Shown: one piece after another, positions 1 to 10,256 of the stretch | Layout: each line of letters opens with the position of its first letter | Numbering within the stretch: position 1 is the first letter of the stretch | From: Bolinopsis microptera | Lineage: Eukaryota; Ctenophora; Tentaculata; Lobata; Bolinopsidae | Length of the DNA stretch: 64,000 nucleotides | Direction: 5' to 3' | Assembly: GCF_026151205.1 (NCBI RefSeq) | Contig: NC_087080.1 | Span: forward strand, 6,861,096 to 6,925,095 | The notes under the pieces: generated by a model | Told to the model about the DNA's origin: nothing | The model's database searches: none | The model's input: only the letters and a program-made list of their open reading frames with translations | Program-made: the position numbers and the translations under genes

Positions 1-1
1 C

Positions 2-127
2 AGCAGGAATCCACTCTTTAAAACACTTCTGAACATTCCTCAAAGGTTGGATGTGCTCTTCAGGCAAATTTACTTGCAATCTTATGTAAACCGTATTGAC
101 AATAAAAATCTATTTGGTTATCATTAA
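2..127 (+). CDS. possible last exon of an upstream gene (partial)
   Basis: One frame is open from the window edge at base 2 for 41 codons and ends in TAA at 125-127; the other two forward frames close within about 30 bases. The codon choice looks like coding sequence. No domain is recognised. A compound poly(A) signal (overlapping AATAAA copies near 508-523) lies about 390 bases downstream and would suit a 3' UTR. It could equally be a chance open stretch, since only the edge of the gene would be visible. Confidence 0.3.
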   Translation, partial: SRNPLFKTLLNIPQRLDVLFRQIYLQSYVNRIDNKNLFGYH

Positions 128-1438
128 GTTTTACTGATTCATTCAGTGTGCTGAAAAATCTATTGCATTATGAATTATGAATCATTTAATCTATTAATTG
201 GTAGTTGTATTGTCGAGGGTATCTTACCTTCAGCTGGAAAATGACCATTGCTGAAATTATCTGTATATATTGTTCATTAATGGGCCTTTAATGTAGCAAT
301 AATATTGGTTATTGATCTGAGATCCCCTCATCAATGATGAGATTTTGCAACCCCCCATATGTACACTTAGTCCATAGGAGGACAAAACATCAACAATAAC
401 TGTGCTAGGTCAGCACGCTAATTTATCTTTCCTATTATCCAACACAGAAATTTATACTTTCAGTCAGGTTCACGACACATGCCACGTTTAAATTGCAAAT
501 TGTACTTAATAAAGAATAAATAATTTCCTCTCAAACCTTCAATGTTACATTTTCAATTTGAAGGATTGAAAGATTGACATTAGAATGACATAATTGATAA
601 TATTTTATTTTTGTTTTAAAGATGTAGAGTACAGACTGTTTTAGGAATATGATTATTATATCTCAATTTGGCTTTAGGTAGGGTGCCCCGCTAAAAGAAC
701 TGGATTCTTCCAGGAAGCATCCCGTGCACAGACCTTGGTCTACATATATATTAAATTATTAACCATTCATTCTGTATGTGCACGAAAATTTATTTCAATT
801 TAGCCGCTGGATTGGTGCGCGAGGCTGAGAGACTAGACCTGCTGGTTCTTTTGGGCAAGCATGTTTGGCTCTACTGGTTCTGAAAAGTTTATCAAAGGAA
901 TCCTACTTATAATATTTATTTTCATATATTAATATTCACTGTAATCACAATGAAATTTAAATTCTGTTTTCCCTTATTAATTTATTAACCATATTCAAAT
1001 TAAATGCAGATACTGCAAAGTTTCACAAAATATCAAATATATATATTGATTATCAATGTGTTTAATTTGTATATTGCTACTATCAATAGTTGAGCTCTTT
1101 GAACTATACAGCTGAATATTGCAATCATACCATATAATTCTTGGAATATTTGGAAAGGTATTTAACACGATTTTGTTGTTCAGCTTCCACACCATGACCA
1201 CTCATCTCAAACGCATTGACACCACTCTGAGCTCTCGCATATTTAAGATTCATAACACGCCACCACTTTCAGCTGACTAAAGATGTTACTGCTGAACAAA
1301 TCTTGTTTGTACAGATTATATTTTCCCCCAGCCCTTGTATGAAGTGTAGTACTGTGCCTATTATTATTACAACAGACAATCTGGGTGTCATTCATCGACT
1401 GTAATTTCTTATTTGTTAGGCATGTCTGATAGTCATAG
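128..1438. other. intergenic / 3' UTR plus upstream region of gene A
   Basis: No coding exon is seen. AATAAA copies near 508-523 could end the upstream transcript. The part before 1439 must contain the 5' UTR and promoter of gene A, but no convincing TATA or initiator stands out in the AT-rich sequence. Confidence 0.4.
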
Positions 1439-1490
1439 ATGACAATGAAATGGTTCTTAAAAACCCTTCTTTTGTTTCTGTGTACTTTTG
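1439..1490 (+). CDS. gene A exon 1: start and signal peptide
   Basis: ATG at 1439 is followed by a basic residue and a hydrophobic run (FLKTLLLFLCTF), a classical signal peptide. A second ATG lies two codons later. Donor G|GTAAGT, phase 1. Confidence 0.7.
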
Positions 1491-4400
1491 GTAAGTTCAA
1501 TATTATACATTCACAATTATTTTGTAGCAGTTTATATCTAAAATGGTACTTTATATCTAAAATGAACCCTCTTATGACTAATATTGAGATAAGTGAGTCA
1601 GTTTTTCCTAAATATGAAATGAATACAATACAAAAATATGCCACAGCTAACATATCTCACATTCTCAGGATCTGTGACGTGTATGATTGATAGAATAGAT
1701 GTCTTGATTCATCCTAAGATATCAGAGGAGCACGTTACAACAAGTATCACTTTGACATGTGCTGCCTACTATGTTAATTCTGAGTCATTTGATGTCAATG
1801 TGGACGTGCAATGGTACGGAAAAAAAGTCGTCTGAACTTGATAAACGTTTTTAGATCTGATTTGTTGATAAAATAACTGTTTAATTACTGAAGTCTTATC
1901 AGCCTCATGATAATATATTGCAGGTACTTTGTAAAGGAAACTGAAGATAACAGTACAGTGGCAAAATCTTCTATTATCACCTCAAATACCCGATCAAGCA
2001 ATGGTCGTCTCATGTTTGAAATGTCGGAAGTCAGAAACTCAACCGTGTCTTTCCTGTACGCATCTGGGGAATACAATGGCGACTATTACTGTATTGTGTC
2101 CAAAATAGGATTAACAGCTCAATCCAATAGCGCTACCTACAGATATGGTGGAAGTGATTCTGAGACATTTATTGTTGAACCAAGTTTCTCAAGCTCAACT
2201 CAGTCTACAACACAGACACTTACATGTCAGACAGACGATCTTTTGGCAGAGACTCCTGAAATTGAATGGTTTTACCATAAAGACAATAGAACCAAATACA
2301 ATTTGAATAATAACGAGTATGCGCCATACAATCTAAACTTATTCAACATTTACTCTGAAGGAGTGCGGAAATCTGTCCTAGAATTAGTGTACGCTTCTGA
2401 GAACTATAATGGTGAATATTATTGTATCGCAAAGTTCAGTGAACAAAAACAGACTTCTAGCAGATCAGCTGTTTACAAATATGCTGGTAAGAATAATATT
2501 TAAAGATTTTTGTACACCAACAACAATTCTTCACATTCCCCAAAGTTGCCGATTCTTATACAAAGAAAATTTTTTTCTGTTTTAACACTGTTTTACCTTT
2601 TTATGATCATCTAAAAAAATTTCATAACTCTAGAATTCCCTCTCTTACAGTAAGTGAAGACACTGATACGTTTCAATTTGTGGTGTCGTTGTCCTTACTG
2701 GTGGGAGGAGAGATTCATTTTGATGGGTCTCCTGTTTACGCTGATGACGGACTAAGCGGTCCTGTCTCATTACAGTGCATGGTATGACAAAGTTAGCGAT
2801 TGGGTAGAACTATCTTAACAGGGATTAAAACTTTTGATTTAAGTTGATTAATAAAATAAGGATACTTTAACGACATACGGATACTGATATCAGTTTATCT
2901 TATTAAAAATCATATAAAATATAATATTAGACTCTAGAAAATTGCCTTTTTCAGGATTCCACATTCAGTGAAAAAATAATGATAGAAAAGAACTACACAT
3001 GGATCTTTTCAACAGGGGCGGACGATGACGATCTGAAAGAGCTAGTTTCCAACAATCTCTATCAAATATCTGACCATGGCTTCTTAAATGTGTTAGAATT
3101 TCAGTTCTCCTCCACAGATTATGTCGGTAACTACAGATGTCTTATCGTTGGAGTAACGGAAGATGGAGAGGCTGTTTTTGGGGTAAGTTAGATTATAATA
3201 TTATAAGATACAAGAGAGATGTAACTTTGAGACTGAGGAGGATTAGGACTCCTCAGACTGCAGTACATATATAATATTTCTTCTCTATTGTCCTCAATAA
3301 ATAAAAGTGTGCAACAATTTTGAAATAAAACAGATAGGTGCACAACACGGAGGTTGCACATTCTCATATCATTCAGAACGTCCATATTCTCCTTTTTCGG
3401 GCTAATAGCTGCGGGTCCTGCGTGGGTGCGAGATATCCAGAACTTGCTAGAAACAAAAAGTAGACAAAAGAAATCTTGCAAGAGCACCCGAGCGAGTATT
3501 CTCAATTTTGTCCGACATTTATTCTTAAAGTAACAAGGATGACCCAACCTCAGGTGAGTGATAAGTTCGTGTACATGTACAACGGTGAGATGGTAACCCC
3601 TCAGTTCCTGGTGGAACCCAGCTTTGCTGTGGATAGCATCACACAGCTGGTTACAGAGAGTGGCATTTCTCTGACTTGTAAAGTTACTCAGCCTGCGTTT
3701 TATCCTCCAGTTAAAATAACGTGAGTTGGCGACTTTCATTAATAAGTGATGTTTTTTATGACGTATGAACATTGGGTTTTTATTTCAACGGAAACGGTTT
3801 TCGTGCCAAGGGATTGTTTTTGTTCTTTCAAAATTACACACGTAGCATGAACCAGATTACCCGATATTCTAAATTTGAAAAACAAAATAATTCCTCTGGC
3901 CCACTTCCCCCTCATCTTCCCTGTAGCTGAGTATCATTTCCTCTGTATCCCGCTGGGAAATAACCACGGCCTCCCCAACATAACCCACCACAACAACATA
4001 TCTCCAACTGTCTCCACACAACATGTTATACTGTATGTCAACTGCAGTCTGAGACACCAGACAGTGCATTTGTAGCGCCTCCCCCCTGATGTCTGCTCAC
4101 CACTAGCCCTCCTCGCTCTCTCTCTTCTCTGCAGCTACCCATTATCACGTTATTATAATTACAGTCTGGTCTATCCTGTACTGTAACATGTTGTGGTCTC
4201 CATGAAATGAGCGATTGTCAGGTTAGACTAACTGTTGACAAGGGTTATGGTTTGATGGGTTGGGGGATCCCTCCAAAAATGTAATGTTTATCAGATCATG
4301 CCACGTGGTTGGATGGCACCCTCTTAAAATTTAATCACGTGACTTTTTTGTTTCAGGTGGTACAGGGGCTCTGCTGGGTTCTCACGTGTTCCTATTCTCC

Positions 4401-7400
4401 CTGGTAACATCGCTAACATGTTAGTTCATTTTTATGTTACTAATGTTCTGTTTAAATTTAAATTTGCTCAGTAATTTACATAATATTTATCAACGTACCG
4501 TGTACTTCGAAGAAAGTATTCAAAAAGCTTCATTCCTGTCAAATTCTTGCTATAATGTGACGAAATAAATGTAGCTGCATTTCTTATAATGGTAGCCAAT
4601 CAGTTAAAACAATAAGAACCGTGTTCTCAACATGACAACATAGCATACTTCTTCCCAAAACTCACCAGTATGATTAGCATGGCTATTGTTTTGGACAGAA
4701 TGGTGTGAATGAAGTTTAACAAAAGCACTGCAGACAGTTTATGGTTAAAATTGTTTGAAAATATGTTTGAAAATATGTTGAAATATTGTTCAGAACATAA
4801 TCCTATAATCGTCATACGGCTTACAAGAATCTTAAAACCATGATTATGGAAAGCAATAATTGCAATGATACAATAAGAGCTAAATGATGTTGTAAACTCC
4901 TTATGAATATTTAATTTAGGTATACAAATTTGGGTATAATATAGCTATATAGACACAAAATAATTAAAGCACTAATAAAGAATAATTACCATTATTTGTG
5001 CTTCGTTTAACAAAGAGACGCAGCCTTATTACATTTTATACAACCATGGTCTATACTCACTAAACATATCCACTATTTCAACTTGTTTAACTTATTGAAC
5101 ATAGCAATAAAGTAATCACTATTTAAATAACAATTTAAACTGATACCAGATAACACGTGACCTTCAGGTACTCCCTGAACTGATACTAGATAACACGTGA
5201 CCCTCAGGTACTCCCTGAACTGATACCAAATAACACGTGACCCTCAGGTACTCCCTGAACTGATTGACAAAAGCACTGCAGACAGTTTATGGTTAAAATT
5301 GTTTGAAAATATGTTTGAAAATATGTTAAAATATTGTTCAGAACATAATCCTATAATCGTCATACGGCTTACAAGAATCTTAAAACCATGATTATGGAAA
5401 GCAATAATTGCAATGATACAATAAGAGCTAAATGATGTTGTAAACTCCTTATGAATATTTAATTTAGGTATACAAATTTGGGTATAATATAGCTATATAG
5501 ACACAAAATAATTAAAGCACTAATAAAGAATAATTACCATTATTTGTGCTTCGTTTAACAAAGAGACGCAGCCCTATTACATTTTATACAACCATGGTCT
5601 ATACTCACTAAACATATCCACTATTTCAACTTGTTTAACTTATTGAACATAGCAATAAAGTAATCACTATTTAAATAACAATTTAAACTGATACCAGATA
5701 ACACGTGACCTTCAGGTACTCCCTGAACTGATACTAGATAACACGTGACCCTCAGGTACTCCCTGAACTGATAACAAATAACACGTGACCCTCAGGTACT
5801 CCCTGAACTGATACCAAATAACACGTGACCCTCAGGTACTCCCTGAACGAGGACGATAGCGTGCTCACATTCCTGCAGTACTCGTCCTACAATAACGGTA
5901 CATACCACTGTGAGGCTAGTAATAGTCAGGGGATCACTACTAGTAGGGAGGCGCTCTACCAGTACGGGGGTGAGTTAAAGTTATACACCACTAATGTAAT
6001 TTTACAGTTTGGGAGTGAGTTATCAGAAATATGATGGAAATATAGTGGAAATATGATGGAAATATGATAGAAATATGATAGAAATATTATGGAAATATGA
6101 TGGAAATATGATAGAAATATGATAGAAATATGATAGAAATATGATAGAAATACGAACTTTTACAATGATGAGATAACAATACTCATCATAAGCATGACAA
6201 GCTCGTAGGGTATTTATTTTAATTCTCATGTGATAATATTATATCAGTTTTATAAACATTTACGTGGTCTTCCTATTTCCGGATTCGAGCGTTTTTTCAT
6301 TGCTAATTCCATTTTATGATTCGTAGCAAGGGTATTCTCAATTAGGCTAGACGCATACTATTAACTAAACTAAGTTGGTGGGTGATATATTTGGTTTTTT
6401 AATGATAAGTTAAACCTATTTTGTGCCCAACGAGTAGTAAGATCAAAGAGACACACTGTCGGTCAGTCAGGAAAAAATCAGTAAATCTCCGAGCAGACAG
6501 TGTTCTAGACGCAATATTCTGGAAGGTCTTCAATCGTAATAGTAGATGTCTCGGTTGATGTTGTGACTGCTTAGAAGCTGATGAAGTGGTCCCAGGCAGG
6601 GGCCAGACTTTCAGCTGAAAACTCATTTGTAAATCAAGCGTAACTAGGGTCCTAACTAATAAGACGTTATCATCGGCCGTGGAACTTACTGCTGGTATTC
6701 GTGGCATTCTGATTACACGAACAGCGCGACAACGGCATTCTTTTGACGCTCTATCTCAGGTGTTTAATAGTGCAATCCTCACTGCAGCTGCAAACATACA
6801 TTCACGGCACAATTCACGCAATTCCCTTCTAATGGAGCTGCAACAGTAGAACTCAGCACACGCCATGCAGCACACATCTCTCTCCCTAATAAAACATGGA
6901 ACGATCACCCAGCATGTTCGATAACAGGTCCACTAGTCGAACCAATGGTAACCTTGTAACACAGCTAATAGCTTGTCATCACCAACTGTCAATACGTCAG
7001 TACTGTTATTTCTGACACTTTGTGGCCTGTTGGAGAGTGGCCTGGTTCCGTTTAATCGGGAAGTTCTGTCCTGCAGATGTAGGACAGGGTGTAGGACAGG
7101 ATGTAGGACAGGGTGTAGGACAGGATGTAGGACACTGGTCAGTGGTCACTTAAAGCATTCTGGTAGTCCTGTTTTCTTCATCTAGCCTTCAATATGCAGT
7201 CTACTGTATGCAGTGCAGCTCTACATTTCGCAGTAGATCTCATAATTGAAGCTGAGGGCTTAGACTTAGAGAAGGAGATGGTGTCTCTCTCTCAGGCGAG
7301 GAATCCAGGAACTGTAGTACTGTAGTACAATATCCCTGGTAGGATGAACTCACAACATGTTGCAGGAAAACCGGAAACACGAGGAGTTATAAAACATGCT

Positions 7401-10256
7401 GTGGTTTGTTGTTAAAATCCTGCTCTTATGGGTTTATTAGTAACTAGCTAGAAGTGATTGAAAGAGAAAAGTTCAATGTAAGGTTGGTACAGCTGAACTC
7501 GTAGTAGGGTACCTTGTATCCTGGAAGTATGCCGCTACCTCACTAGGTTGCAAGTCAAGTAAAACTAGGAGCGCCGCCTCCCTTACGGCTTCCCCCAACG
7601 TCGGCACTCCGCCGGAATATCACCATTCAACTGCGTCTCCACTAATGAACTTTACGTGAACTTGTCGGCAAGTTCGGGGCCGGAACTTGAGCTGAACTTG
7701 CCGGCAAATTGGTAGACGTGAAGTCTGGTGGAGAGAGAGAACAGTTGTATGTTAGCTGCGGCAAGTCGTTAGTAGCTCAGCACACGTCTAGATTGGAGCT
7801 AGGCGTAATTGTGTCGTAAACTGAGAGGCCGGGGGGCTTCTGCAGTAATTATCTTACCAATTATTGGAGCAAAATCTTGGAAATTGTGGCAAGTAAAAAG
7901 TGCCCCCCCCCCCCTGGCCCCTGCTCATATTGATCCACCAAGGTTTTGTAGTGGAGGGACTTCTTGTCTGTCATCATATTTGCGCTACTTGTAACAATAC
8001 GAATCAGTATTGTTACAGTTTATCTGATTTGTTCCTACACCGCCCAGAGCTGGGCTGAACACGTATAATGCTATGTACACCCCTCACTGTCACATTATAA
8101 TATTATCAAGAGTAAAGGCCGGAACAATAACATGAGCAGTTACTGGTGAGGCTAGAGGTGGGGTTGTTTGGGAGTAACAAGGCTGGCAGGTGTGCAACAC
8201 ATGTTGATAGCATAATTGGGCCGCGGACAAACCTCAGAATATATTATGTACATAAATTAGTTATTTATCAACAAACGGATTTATATAATGAATTATGTTA
8301 GTATGTGGTACGTGCATTCCTTGAATTTTTCTCTGCTTTCAAGTATTATTTCAAGTTTCGTACGGCTTATAACAGTCACTGACTGGAATTTGCCCGAATT
8401 CCTATCTATAGAACAAAATGTATGTAAAATCCATCACTTTGAAGTTTAGGTCAAGAAGAAGTGGGTGCTTATCTAGAAATAACAAAGCGAAATGATAAAG
8501 TGAAAATGGATGACATTGGACATTCAGTATTGTCTCAGTAATCTGATCATAATAACGAAAACCTGAGTCATAACCTTTAACCGTTCAACAATTCGCTCAA
8601 CATATTGCCCATTATAACTCTAACTATCTATAGCTAAAGCTTAGTTAGAGTTATACCATTATCATGACAGTAAAAGGATGATCAGATTAACTCTGTTCAT
8701 TTAGATGTGAGCTACACTATAATAATGCACTATAATATACTATTTCACTATAATGCACTATAATACCACTATTTTGAGCTATCTAACCAATGTGGTTCAG
8801 ACTGACTCCACAGTCCAAATGTCCAGTAGCTGTTGAGTACTGCGACCCGCCTTACTGTCTAGCATGTGTTGACATTACCATGTGCCAATAACTAGAATAA
8901 CTAGAAGTTAGGCATGCATAACTCCCCGTCAGAGAATCTAGATTGCTAGCTAGAGCCTAGACTCTGCAAAGGATTCCCAGTTTCCAGAAGGATCTTCAGA
9001 CAACATCAAAACTTTCTCAGAACAAATCCGTCATAATACATTAGTGCTTCAAGAACGTCATCTCTTGTCTATGAATTATGATACAGTATTATATATATAC
9101 TCTGACAACTTGTCTATCATACACTTTAATAACTTGTCTGTGTTGGGGGGAGATGAAGGTGACAGGTAGTGTAGGATGAGAAATAAGATATGATCTCCTG
9201 ACAAATTTAAACAGCTTAATTAGATCCTTTATTAGATCTTGTTAGGTCGATAACATTAGACTACTTGTACACTCTATCTCTAGCCAGTCGAGTTGAATAG
9301 CTAATAAAGTTACAGTATTATATTGAGACGGATTAATTGATACTCTGCTGAATCTGGTGTAGTATTATTGCTTCATTGACTCTGCTGAGGGAACTTTTTT
9401 AAGTGTGTGGGGTATCAGATCGTGTAAAAAATCACGCAAAATATTGTGATGAGAATGAAAATCAATAATAAAAATGACATTTTTCTAATCCATAACGAAA
9501 TGAAAATTAATGAATTCTCCGTTTTTTGGTCAGTGATTTACTGACATTCTTTTGGCGAGTGTTTCACTTCTCCAACCTCAGATTACATCAAGATCACCTC
9601 GAACGTAACAACAGAAGGGCAGCTGTACCTGGAGTGTGACTACAGTGTAGCTAACTCAGCTGATAGTGAGAGAAGCAGGGTCACGTGGTTGTTTGAGAGC
9701 AGTCCTGGGCAGTTCGGTCCGCTGGATTCTAACAAAACATCTGTTGACAATGTTAGTATTTAGTTTTGTTATTGGATGTGATTTTAATGTCATTGCTTGT
9801 AATTTACTGTGATTTTAATGTCATTGCTTGTAATTAGCTGTGATTTTAATGTCATTGCTTGTAATTAGCTGTGATTTTAATGTCATTGCTTGTAATTGAG
9901 TATGATTATAGTAAATTTAAACGAATATAGATCATGAACCTGGACACGGAAGTTGGTATTTAACAAGAAGAAACTGCTGGGCGGCTTAATATTTGATATA
10001 ATAATCGGACATGCTACTGTCGTACAATATATAATTATTATAGCCTGTACATAAGCTTTTAAGCAGGTCACTGATCAAAAATTCATAAATCACTGATCCT
10101 AAATACCGGTAATATTCCAGGACAACTCAAGTTCTATCTCTACCCTTACATTCCTGGATATGAGTATGAAGGAGGTGGGAAGGTACAAGTGTGTCTTCTC
10201 TAAAACTACTAAAGAGAACAAGAACAAGTGGGCTTATGGATTCTACACTATCTCAG
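1439..10256 (+). CDS. gene A: secreted or membrane protein with five Ig domains (3' end not found)
   Basis: Ten exons join in phase: 1439-1490, 1669-1813, 1924-2486, 2651-2781, 2955-3182, 3554-3720, 4357-4419, 5836-5969, 9582-9751, 10121-10256 (1789 nt, about 596 residues, ending in phase 1). The product starts with a hydrophobic signal peptide. Five Ig-like domains follow, most with a B-strand Cys, a core Trp and a Y-x-C motif on strand F. Domains 2 and 4 share a similar start (F-x-VEPSF), so they arose by internal duplication. Several domains end in a Y-x-YGG/YAG-like linker. N-glycosylation sequons are frequent. No membrane span or stop is certain. The last exon could join a weak candidate terminal exon at 11202-11389, or RTK exon 2 at 18937 (G plus CG gives GCG), which would make gene A the N-terminal half of the receptor (about 1864 residues). 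Confidence 0.75.
1669..1813 (+). CDS. gene A exon 2: first half of Ig1
   Basis: Acceptor ATTCTCAG. It encodes the B strand (SITLTCAAYY) and reaches the core Trp. Donor TG|GTACGG; the split codon TG+G restores Trp with exon 3. Reading through instead meets a stop 21 bases on. Confidence 0.7.
1924..2486 (+). CDS. gene A exon 3: rest of Ig1 and all of Ig2
   Basis: A 563-nt exon with two strand-F motifs (GDYYCIV and GEYYCIA). Ig2 is complete: LTC on strand B, IEWFY for the core Trp and a YYC on strand F. Donor G|GTAAGA, phase 1. Confidence 0.8.
2651..2781 (+). CDS. gene A exon 4: first half of Ig3
   Basis: Acceptor CTCTTACAG. It is open in phase 1 and ends with a B-strand motif (VSLQCM) at donor ATG|GTATGA. 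Confidence 0.65.
2955..3182 (+). CDS. gene A exon 5: second half of Ig3
   Basis: It gives a core Trp (YTWIF) and the strand-F motif DYVGNYRC. Donor GGG|GTAAGT, phase 0. Confidence 0.75.
3554..3720 (+). CDS. gene A exon 6: start of Ig4
   Basis: Acceptor CCAACCTCAG in phase 0. It encodes an inter-domain linker, the FLVEPSF motif shared with Ig2, and the B strand (ISLTCKV). Donor AC|GTGAGT, phase 2. The exon itself begins GTGAGT, so the acceptor abuts a perfect donor-like hexamer. Confidence 0.7.
4357..4419 (+). CDS. gene A exon 7: core of Ig4
   Basis: Acceptor TTTCAG; the first codon completes Thr and is followed by WYRG, the core Trp. Donor AT|GTTAGT (phase 2). The earlier GTAACA at 4404 would put exon 8 out of frame. 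AT plus G of exon 8 gives Met. Confidence 0.6.
4719..5835 (+). repeat. tandem duplication carrying a 40-bp minisatellite of splice acceptors
   Basis: A segment of about 548 bp starting near 4719 is repeated from near 5267 with few differences. Each copy ends in 40-bp units that contain CTCAG|GTACTCCCTGAAC, the acceptor and first 13 bases of exon 8. Unit starts corresponding to the exon start fall at 5168, 5208, 5248, 5716, 5756 and 5796, before the true one at 5836. Every unit includes CACGTG. Confidence 0.9.
5836..5969 (+). CDS. gene A exon 8: second half of Ig4
   Basis: The last of a row of seven identical acceptors. Only this copy continues AACGAGGAC instead of AACTGA, so only this one stays open. 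It encodes the strand-F motif GTYHCEAS and ends YQYG at donor G|GTGAGT, phase 1. Confidence 0.75.
6026..6153 (+). repeat. 11-bp tandem repeat (GAAATATGATR)n
   Basis: About eleven units with one- to two-base variation. It produces repetitive open frames on both strands, which are not genes. Confidence 0.9.
7078..7133 (+). repeat. 12-bp tandem repeat (TGTAGGACAGGR)n
   Basis: Four to five units that alternate G and A at the last position. Intronic. Confidence 0.85.
9582..9751 (+). CDS. gene A exon 9: first half of Ig5
   Basis: Acceptor CCAACCTCAG, phase 1. The B strand is LYLECDY and the core Trp is RVTWLFE. Donor AAT|GTTAGT, phase 0. Confidence 0.75.
9776..9898 (+). repeat. 31-bp tandem repeat, four units
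   Basis: The unit contains TGTGATTTTAATGTCATTGC followed by TTGTAATT; copies are nearly identical. It lies inside the short intron between the two halves of Ig5. Confidence 0.9.
10121..10256 (+). CDS. gene A exon 10: second half of Ig5
   Basis: Acceptor AATATTCCAG. It encodes STLTFL and the strand-F motif VGRYKCVF, then a C-terminal strand ending in TIS. Donor G|GTATTG, phase 1, the same phase as RTK exon 1. Confidence 0.75.

Larger units (their letters stand above)
5970..9581 (+). other. gene A intron 8
   Basis: No exon is recognised. It holds an 11-bp tandem repeat (6026-6153), a 12-bp repeat (7078-7133), a C run near 7902, and a short inverted repeat around 8615-8655 (TAACTCTAACT / AGTTAGAGTTA). 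Confidence 0.6.
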
